Positions 56,430 to 64,000 of a DNA stretch of 64,000 nt are shown here, piece after piece. The notes under the pieces are model-generated. The model was not told the origin of the DNA. It did not search any database and saw only the letters and a list, made by a program, of their open reading frames with translations. The first letter of the stretch is position 1. Every line of letters starts with the position of its first letter. Made by a program: the position numbers and the translations under genes. The stretch is taken from the NCBI GenBank assembly GCA_007922305.1, contig ML677385.1, forward strand, positions 8,520,336 to 8,584,335. Direction: 5' to 3'. Origin of the DNA: Dermatemys mawii. Its lineage: Eukaryota > Chordata > Testudines > Dermatemydidae.

Positions 56430-56745
56430 TGCATGCAGGTTTGTAGCTGTGTCAGTCCCAGGATAGGAGAGAGACAAGGTGAGTGAGTTAGTGTCTTTTA
56501 TTGGACATGTCCCCCACCTCTTCCACCATCCTAGAGATATGGTGTACTCAGAGTGTAACAACTAAATACAAGGTTGAAGAGAGAGCACATATTCCATCTA
56601 TTTGACCTTGTATTTAGCTGTGAGTACCTTTCCTGGACCTGAGGGAGAGCTCTCTGTAGCTTGAAAACTTGTCTTGCTCACCCACAGAAGTTGGTCCAAT
56701 AAAAGATATTACCTCCCCCACCGTGGCTCTAGGATGATGATCTAT
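56430..56745. mobile_element. Penelope-type repeat in inverted orientation
   Basis: Left half holds the minus-strand copy: tcttttattggac (56493-56505), then ctcagagtgt and aactaaatacaaggt. Right half holds the + copy: ttgaccttgtatttagctgt, gtgagtac, then gtccaataaaagatatta (56694-56711). Arms are complementary around a centre near 56590. PLEs often carry inverted or tandem partial copies. The + arm retains a hammerhead-like segment that the minus arm lacks. Confidence 0.7.
56636..56680 (+). ncRNA. degenerate hammerhead-like motif, second PLE family
   Basis: CTGAGGGA (56639-56646) in place of CUGANGA, a stem II 'gagctctctgtagctt', GAAA at 56663-56666, then 'acttgtcttgc'. The order core-stem II-GAAA is kept, the first core is mutated. 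Confidence 0.4.
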
Positions 56746-58026
56746 CAGTTCTAGCATCTATACATGGGGTCTGCATAGGTGTCTGGCTCTAATTCGGCCC
56801 TTTAAAATGATATCAATGCAAGAATCAGATACTCAAGGTGCACACTCACTAGTATGGTGGCCGCTCATATTTAGGTGTGGAATAAAAACTTATACATAGA
56901 TCCTTTGAAAAGAAGATGTGACTGACATACCTGTTAAAATAACTATCTTTTAAAGTAACTTTGAAAGCAAACAAGCTATGAACAGGTTTCTTAAACAATG
57001 CACAGAAGTATCACAGCACATAATAACCATCTTTATTACTGTATATTCATGCATGTTGACTGCACCGTATTTACACTTTTATACTGCAAAATCAATGAGA
57101 TGAACATATGCTACAAAAGGAGAACTTTTAAATCCTCTGAAAGCACACAAAACATTGTGCATATAAGAAAGTTATACAAAATTTACAGACATGAAAAGAG
57201 CTAACCTATTAAACAGTGGAGTTAAAGAAACTACACCTACGGCTAATATACCTTATCTGTTAAAACACACATGGAATATGTTTGTTTTAAATACATTAAT
57301 TTACCCATGTTACAAATCACTATCTGCACCTGTAACTTGATGACAAACCCTATATTATCTGTTAATGTAAAGCTGTTTTTACAGATAGTTTTGAAAAGCT
57401 ATCCTGGAGTTAAAAGGTTCTCAAAAAGTTTGATTATATTCAATTTGGTGAGATCATGTCTGCCACAAAAAGTGTGCTTTTAAATGTGCATTTTCTGTGC
57501 GGGAAATAGAATTTGAGAGGCAGGTGAAAAGCCTACTTTTGTAGTAATGGAGCTAAAATCTTGCCATATAGATGTTTGGTTCATGTGATTTTTTTCAGAA
57601 GCAATTTAAATCCACATAATAAGGGAAAAGTATAAAACTGGTTTGAACTGATTTCACTTCAACAAGACTACCTTTAAATGCAATGCATTTTTTGGTAGAG
57701 TAAGAATGTATATACGTATTTTTACTTGCAAAAGAAAATTTAGGGAATGCTTCTAAATTTCCTTTTAGGATTTGTTGTTTTACACTAAAAAACCTGATTG
57801 TGAAGGGGCACCTTTCAGAATGCACTGGAAGAGCTTAAATAGAGTGGTGGTGTTTTATTCTGTTTGCAAACTCAAAGTTTCTGTAAATAAAAGATTTTGA
57901 AGACACACTTTCTCAACTATGGAAAAGACACCTTGTAGCAGCTGTGCATATGCTAAAGTCAGGCTCTAAACCAAAGTCAGTAATGTAACTTCTCTAAATG
58001 TATTTAGGCATTGAAGAAAAACACCT
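56746..58026. other. no recognisable feature; AT-rich unique DNA
   Basis: 56990-57480 is AT-rich and repeat-free. Open frames of up to 76 codons show no domain. Confidence 0.35.
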
Positions 58027-58027
58027 T

Positions 58028-58088
58028 CTGGGTCAAACTCTCCAATAGCATACCTCCATTGACTTCAGCAGTGAAGAATTTAGCCTGT
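58028..58088. repeat. MITE fragment
   Basis: 'ctgggtcaaactctccaata' and 'ccattgacttcagcagtgaa' then 'gaatttagcc' resemble half of a palindromic MITE. Confidence 0.4.
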
Positions 58089-58269
58089 TGCTTGTGACCA
58101 ATGATGATCAGGCCAGAAATCTGACTTGCATAGTAATGCAAAGCACTAACGACTGGGCTATTTGGTAAGCCTCTGATACACCAAAGATTTAAGCTCTGAT
58201 GTTTAGAATCTAGCTCAGGTCTCCTACATTGTAACAAAGCATCAATGGCCAGACTTAAAAACTAACCTT

Positions 58270-58370
58270 TTACATTTACATTACTAAGTTCTTTGGGGCA
58301 AGAATTAGTTTTTACATTAGGTGAGCACAATGTCTAGAAAAATTAGATCCTAACTGGGGTGTCTGTGCTC
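58270..58370 (+). repeat. SINE tail, sense
   Basis: 'ctaagttctttggggcaaga', 'gtgagcacaatgtctagaaa' and 'gatcctaactggggtgtctg' match the shared tail. Confidence 0.55.
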
Positions 58371-61300
58371 TCTCTGGACAAATAGCAAACATAAAGAGCA
58401 ATTAGGCTGCGGCACAGTAACAAAACCCAAAACCTTCATACTGAAGGTTGACACTCCATCTTTTATGCATTCTGCATTTGAATTGTAACCGCAAGTAGAA
58501 AACCCCATTGGTTTCAATTAAGTCTTCAAAGAAGCCACAGATTTAGAGAGACTGTGCCCTGTGCATTTTGGCTACACTGGGGAATGAGACCCCTTTCTAT
58601 ACTCCTGTGCAGCCATGCTAGATGGGCCTCCGTAATGATTATGGGTACAGAGATGTAGGTTGGGAGCAGGGCTTTGCTACAGACATCTTGCTTTTCCAAG
58701 CACCAGCAACTAGAGAAAATGTCCCTGTTGCCCTCACACCTCTATGGTTAGAGCTCTGACATGAGATGAGGGAGACCCAGCTTAAAGTCCTTCCTCTGTC
58801 TGATAGAGAGCAGGGATTTGAACTATGTTTTCCCATAGAGCTGTGAAAATGTCTACTTGAATCTTCCAGAACTCCCATGCCCCTTGGAATGGATTCCTAG
58901 GGCCACAGATTGTCCCAGGTACTAGCTTGGAGTAACCTCTGCAGAGCACGCCACTGCTACACCAGAGTCTGGCAATCAAGTGCCTTCTGCATCCCATGAG
59001 GTTCCCCAGTGTCCAAACTAATTACACCTTTCAGCTTCACCAGATGTGCTGTAGAACAACTTTCATTTTAATATGGAGGAAATGTAACCTCAGGTAACAG
59101 TTTAAGGCTGTATTATTTTTCATATTTGTGTATTTGTTAATCTAAAACTGTATCTGTGCCTGTTTAAAAATGAAAAATTAGGTAAAAAGCACAAACATCC
59201 ACGAGTTGGGGCTGAAACTCTTTAGAACCTGGAAGTTGAAACAGCATGGCTTATGCTGTGTTTTGATTTAGCTTCAAAGTGTTTAGTGAGTCCATTGCTA
59301 AAATTTAGAGACTAGAATTAGACATACATGCATGTCACAAGACAGGCCTAAAGCACAGATGGTATATTCCATGGTAAAGAACTATTTTGACATTTGACTA
59401 TTTTACCATGATTAAAGTTCAAGGATGAAAACCTGCCTCTGGTTAAGCTGATGGCAAAACTATCATTGACATCAGTGGGGGGCAGGATTTTACCCCAGTT
59501 TTGTAATGTGGATGACAAGAAGTTAAATTCTAAAACAAACTGTAGAAATAGGTTGCAGCGCCTTTCTTGAGAAAGGAGCCTACAAGTCTTTACTGTCTAT
59601 AGTCACCCTGAGCACCAACCCAGATTGGCATGGATCTCCTGGACATTTCTTACTGGATAGAAGTCAGTCACCTTAGCAGTGCTGTCCCCCCTCTATGGAC
59701 TTGCCTTGATTTGAGGTTGGGGACTCTCAGAGGGCATGACCTAAGGGACAAGATGAGGAGGGATGTGCATTACTCCATGGACTGTGCATAAAAAAGTCAG
59801 TCTGCTAATGGGAACAGACATTTTACGGTTAACAGCCAGTGGCAGAGGCTCGGGCAGTAAGGTTCCAAAGGGGAAAAGGAGAGGGAGTCGGATGCAGGTG
59901 ATTATTGGAGGAGCAGGGATAGCTACACCTGCTATCCAGAATATTCAGTACAATTTAAAATATTATTTTGTCAACCTACTGTAGCTTTTAGCTGCAGCGA
60001 CTGTTTAATTCCTTTAATTTTTTTTAATTACATTATTTTGTGGCCAGATGAATTTAAAAAAACTAACCTTTTTTTTAAAAAAATGGAAACTGGCTTTTTG
60101 CAGGGCTCCAAAAGTGTAATGAATTCTTAGGTATTCCAAAGTCTCAAATGCCAAATTGTTGCTTTTTTTAAGGTCAGTATAAACATTAGTTTACACTCCC
60201 AGCTAAGGCCTTGTATGCCAAGTTGCAATCTGAAGAAAAAGTTTACAGTTGAGATACAAACCCTTGAACACAAACAAGATCTGTAATTAAAATGGCACTC
60301 TTAAATGTAGCATTACGATTGCATGGTTCTTAAACAAAAAACCCTATGCTTTCCTATTACATTGTCTATTACTGGTTCCTGTTGTATGCCCTAATTAACA
60401 CATTACTTTGAGCAGACCCTTGTCATGCTTTCCAAAATATCAGGGTAACTTAGGAGTTCCCAAGGAAGGGGCCTGTGAAACATTAATGGGCAGGCAAATG
60501 CTAGTTTTCAACATGCTAAAGAGCTACGGAGGACAGTATTTCATGCTGCAGTCTGGTAATGTACATATCATTCCAATGTGGGAAGTAGTTTATATTCATA
60601 TACTCTTAACAGATTCCTGTACAGATTTGTCAGTCTAGCAAAACTACCATTTAAACTCATAATTATAGGAAGACCTGAAACTTGAGAGGCAGCAGTGTGG
60701 ATGGCTACTGGAGGGGCCTATAGTGCACTATGAGGCCAAATCCATCCCTGGTGTAACTCCACAGAAATGGATGGCATTCAGAGCTGAATTTAGCCTATAT
60801 TTGAATTCCACTGCATTCATCTCTGTAAGAACAACTGGAGAATTTTTTAACATTAATTATGCTAAAGACCCTAGCTAGTCCTATGGAAGGTATGAACTGG
60901 TTCACACGAATTGCCACATGTACTGATCACATGACATGTCCTGACTGGCACATGAAAACTGAGCTAGGATGCCATTGGCACTGGGGAGGGGGTGGCTGAA
61001 GAAGAGGAGGCCACAGAAGTTCAGAAAAATGGGAACAAGTAGGAAGGTAACTGGGGATCTGGAGTTAGTGAAAGACAGTGGTCTAAAGTAAACTAAATCC
61101 CTAGATCATAATGGACACCACCGGGTCAATGATTTAATGGCACATAGTTGGAAACTAGCTTTCAGCCCCTGGATATGGTCTCTTCAGGATCTTGGGGCAT
61201 TTCCACTGCCTATCTTGTACCTATCCTCTGGCTCAAGAATGGATTAATTGCTTCCAAAAGGATTCTAGATTTATGGATAGAGGGTAGGATATTTTAATAG

Positions 61301-61573
61301 AGGGAGAAAGCTCCACCCATCTTCATGTAATGCTAGGATTTACAATAGCTCTTTCTACGAAGTTCATCACTTTCTCTCTAAGTATTTATAACATGTTAAG
61401 CACAGTGCTATTCAAGTATCCTACCACTGTCTATAAATCTAGAATCCTTTTCACTTGCTTATCATGAATTCATAGGAGAGAATTATTTTTTGTTTAATGT
61501 TTGCAAGACTGTGGAATGAGGGAGTGAAGCAGACACCTGTGTGTATATGGATTCCAATGCGTATTAGCACCTG
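58371..61573. other. mostly unique; MITE fragments at 59420-59500 and 60735-60798
   Basis: 'gatgaaaacctgcctctggt' with 'gggggcaggattttacccca' are inverted arms of a short MITE. 'gaggccaaatccatccctgg' with 'agctgaatttagcctatatt' are arms of another. Nothing else recognised. Confidence 0.4.
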
Positions 61574-61629
61574 AAATATCTCAAAAACAACGAGAAATAC
61601 TTGTGGCACTTTAGAGACTAACAAATATA

Positions 61630-61676
61630 TTTGGGCATAAACTTTCATGGGCTAAAACCCACTTCATCAGATGCAT
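61630..61676 (-). ncRNA. hammerhead ribozyme-like motif in PLE tail
   Basis: On the minus strand: CTGATGA (61670-61664), stem II 'agtgggttttagcccat', GAAA (61646-61643), stem III hairpin gtttatgc (61642-61635), then CC where UH is expected. Both core blocks are intact. The change at the uridine before the cleavage base should disrupt the pair with the last A of GAAA. Confidence 0.6.
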
Positions 61677-62001
61677 GTAGTGGAAAATACAGTAGGCAGG
61701 TGTATATGAAAAGATGGGAGTTGCCTTATCAAGTGGGGGGGATGGGTCAGTGCTAACAAGACAATTCAATTAAAGTGGAACGTGGCTGTTCTCAGCAGCA
61801 GAATACCAATGGAGGAAAAATCACTTTTGTAGCGGTAATGAGGCCAATGTAATTAGGATGGCCTATTTCAAACAGTTGACAAGAAAATATGAGTAACAGT
61901 AGGGGGAAATTAGTTTTGTAGTGACCCATCTACTCCCAGTCTTTATTCAAGCCTAATTTGATGGTGTCCTGTTTGCAAATTAATTCCAGTTCTATGGTTT
62001 C

Positions 62002-62637
62002 TCATTGGAGTCTGTTTTTGAAGGTTTTTGTTGAAGAATTGCCACTTTTTAAGTCTGTTATTGAGTGACCTGGGAGATTTAAGTGTTCTCTCACTGGTTT
62101 TTGAATGTTATAATTCTTGATGTCTGATTTGTGTCCATTTATTCTTTTGCATATAGACTGTCCAGTTTGGCCAATGTACATGGCAGAGGGGCATTGCTGG
62201 CACATGATGGCATATATCACATTGATAGAAGTGCAGGTGAATGAGCCCCTGACAATATGGCTGATGTGGTTAGGTCCTATGATGGTGTCCCTTGAATAGA
62301 GATGAGGACAGAGTTGGGAATGGGGTTTGTGGCTGGGATAGGTTACTGGGTTAGTGTTTTTGTTGTGTGGTGTGTAGTTGCTGGTGAGTATTTGCTTCAG
62401 GTTGGGGGGCAGACTGTAAGCGAGGGTTGGTTTGTCTTCCAAAGTCTGTGAGAGTGAGGGATCATCCTTCAGGATAAGTTGTCGATCCTTGATGATACGC
62501 TGGAGAGGTTGGAGGCCCATGAGAACTAATGGGAACAGCAAATTATGCATGGTGAATACTCCAGCAATGGTGCAGTGGCAGGTTTGAGAGCAACCCACAG
62601 TTTGAAATATGTTTGCATAAAGCATTTGTTGAATCAC
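62002..62637 (-). pseudogene. PLE C-terminal fragment: linker plus GIY-YIG endonuclease
   Basis: 211-codon open frame with no intact reverse transcriptase. Residues 40-85 are the post-RT region ('SLPPNLKQILTS'). The linker at 100-111 reads YPSHKPHSQLCP, with serine at 102 and 107 where copy 1 has cysteine. The GIY-YIG domain has VIY at 140-142, YIG at 154-156, the catalytic-type arginine at 165 (CKRINGHK) and glutamate at 184 (VREHLNLPGH). It ends shortly after 'HSITDL', so the C-terminus is frame-shifted relative to copy 1. Such endonucleases nick target DNA for PLE integration. The open frame is best explained by chance survival, not a host gene; a domesticated gene would need expression evidence. 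Confidence 0.88.
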
Positions 62638-62640
62638 TTT

Positions 62641-64000
62641 GGTAACAAATGAGTTACTAAAACAAACCTGTTCGTAGATAACGAGCTAAAAGAAAAAGGA
62701 CTGAAAGAGTAATAAATTATTTGCTGTAAATAGTTCACCATGTTTTAATGATGACTCTCCACCCTCCAAAAATCTGGGGAGTTTAAAAATGAGACTGTTG
62801 TGAATAACACTTTGATAGACTTGTTTTTCACCGATAGTTCAGAGTAAGGAAAAGGGTCACATTCCAGTAAGAAGTTTTGGTGGATAGGTTCAGATTTCCC
62901 AGATCTGCATTTCTGGCTTTGTGCCGAAAGGGCTTAAAATCAGTTTCATGCTTGTCCAGCAATGTCTCAGGAAAGGGTAATGTGAAAATTAGGCTGTCTA
63001 GAGTAGTGGATTTACTTGCACACACCCTTTGGAAAATCTTACACATTTAGCCTCTGTCTCTAATGCCTTAAGGGATACCAAGGGATCACTAAACAATTAG
63101 GCAGTTGTTGTGCCCTGAAGGTGATTCAGTCAATGATTTTATGCTACTTTTTGTGTGTGGTCTCTATCCTTTCCAGTGTTAGATGGAAGAACTCGTAGTT
63201 CAAAATAGTATTTGTGCAAAATGTGACATTGAATTCTCACTTACGCTCCTGCCAGAAAACCCAGGCGATTTCAGTCTGCTGGGTTCCTGTTTGTTTGGGT
63301 TTTTTTGTTCATTATTATTTTGCTGTAGCATTGCTAATGGGTTGTGAAATTTCTTGTGCTGAGTATTCAGCTTCTTTACCACATTCCTGCATTTGGCAGT
63401 TGTGGGAGAGAGTTACTCCAGAACTGTGTGATGGCATCTGGATGGTTTCCTTTTCATTGCCCCTGCAGGGATTGTAAATCTTTACTCTTCATTTTCAAAG
63501 GCTTAACAAAGGAATTAAGGGGTCCCTTAGTATGGATAAGGAAGGCAGTTCAGCCACTTGGCTTACGTACTTAGGACTTTGAGAGGATTTTGTCCCCATG
63601 GAGTTGAGACAGCCGAAATGGAAGCTAAAGGAGACAAAAATTAAGTAGGTTGTGCAGACAGAGAAAATTACCTTAAGGGGTATGCAGGCATTATTAAAAA
63701 TTGGAATATAGTATGTGATATTTGCATATAAATAGTTGGAGGGAGGCAGAGTGGAGAGTCTTGGGGTAAACCAATTTAATGTGTTGGTCACTGTTATTAC
63801 CAAGATGTTAATGACACATCTCATAGCTCTGTTCTATAATCATATTTTGGAATTAATTATGTCTTTGCAACAGAGATTTACTGAAATCTTGGTTGTATGT
63901 TGTAGACTTTTCCCTAATCACAAATTCTAGACTAAAGAGCCATGCCAACTTAAATGATTACACAGAAAAAACTATGTTAAAAGGTCATTAATAAGCTTGT
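62641..64000. other. no recognisable feature
   Basis: AT-rich unique DNA to the end of the window; open frames up to 109 codons show no domain. Confidence 0.4.

Larger units (their letters stand above)
61574..62640 (-). mobile_element. Penelope-like element (PLE), copy 2, minus strand
   Basis: 3' end at 61574 ('caacgagaaatacttgtggc'), followed upstream by 'ttggccaatgtacatggcag' and 'tttgcttcaggttggggggc'. Collinear with copy 1 without insertions. The reverse transcriptase body is missing (5' truncation near 62640). Encodes the linker and GIY-YIG domain. Confidence 0.92.

Noticed and set aside
62002..62637. Domesticated PLE endonuclease host gene
   Set aside because: Open for 211 codons but 5'-truncated, missing linker cysteines, frame-shifted at the end and next to the intact PLE tail; ordinary dead insertion is simpler.
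1..64000. CRISPR array, operons or bacterial genes
   Set aside because: No regularly spaced repeats with unique spacers, no ribosome-binding-site-led tandem genes; LINE, SINE and LTR content is vertebrate.

Overview
This window is vertebrate nuclear DNA, almost certainly from a turtle or a closely related sauropsid. That call rests on repeat content: many 5'-truncated CR1 LINE copies whose 3' ends carry the 'catctagtccaacc' type tail, CORE/MIR-type SINEs, short palindromic MITEs with termini such as 'ggccctgatcctgca', hAT MITEs starting CAGGGGT, LTRs, and Penelope-like elements (PLEs) with a GIY-YIG endonuclease. No repeat database could be searched, so family names come from recognition of the sequence. 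I find no intact host protein-coding gene, tRNA, rRNA or CRISPR array. Nearly all open frames are short chance frames; the only ones I can tie to a protein family are decayed retroelement fragments (CR1 reverse transcriptase and PLE endonuclease).

Layout. 1-16.9 kb: mostly unique AT-rich DNA with sparse old insertions (SINEs, two sense CR1 tails, two copies of an LTR-like repeat, several palindromic MITEs, one MIR split by a MITE). 16.9-22.9 kb: a dense block with an antisense CR1 split by a 652-bp solo LTR, a palindromic MITE, a 1.4-kb antisense CR1 that split a SINE and keeps a broken reverse transcriptase, and a GC/G-rich stretch with a MITE and a strong G-quadruplex motif. 22.9-32.8 kb: one LTR with clear promoter elements at 24.3-24.9 kb, a second LTR with a nested inverted repeat around its TATA box at 28.6-29.1 kb, a minus-strand solo LTR at 30.7-31.35 kb, and many MITEs and SINE tails. 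32.9-34.8 kb: a PLE interrupted by a ~930-bp LTR and a 178-bp hAT MITE. 36.9-38.5 kb: one antisense CR1 inside another. 38.5-46 kb: mostly unique, with two MIR copies and a conserved-looking AT-rich block. 46.0-46.8 kb: a 761-bp hAT element with a perfect 8-bp target duplication and two internal minisatellites. 47-56 kb: LTR-like purine-rich stretches, a small hAT MITE, and a C-rich then G-rich repeat. 56.4-56.75 kb: an inverted PLE-type repeat. 61.6-62.6 kb: a second PLE on the minus strand keeping 211 residues of open frame.

The nests give a relative chronology: SINEs and old CR1 and PLE copies are the hosts; younger CR1, LTR and hAT or MITE copies are the invaders. The most interesting signal is that the PLE tails at 34.7, 56.6 and 61.6 kb retain the CUGANGA...GAAA layout of a type I hammerhead ribozyme, each with core changes that should weaken or abolish cleavage. 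I did not find a new biological system; this is a retroelement-rich intergenic or intronic segment.
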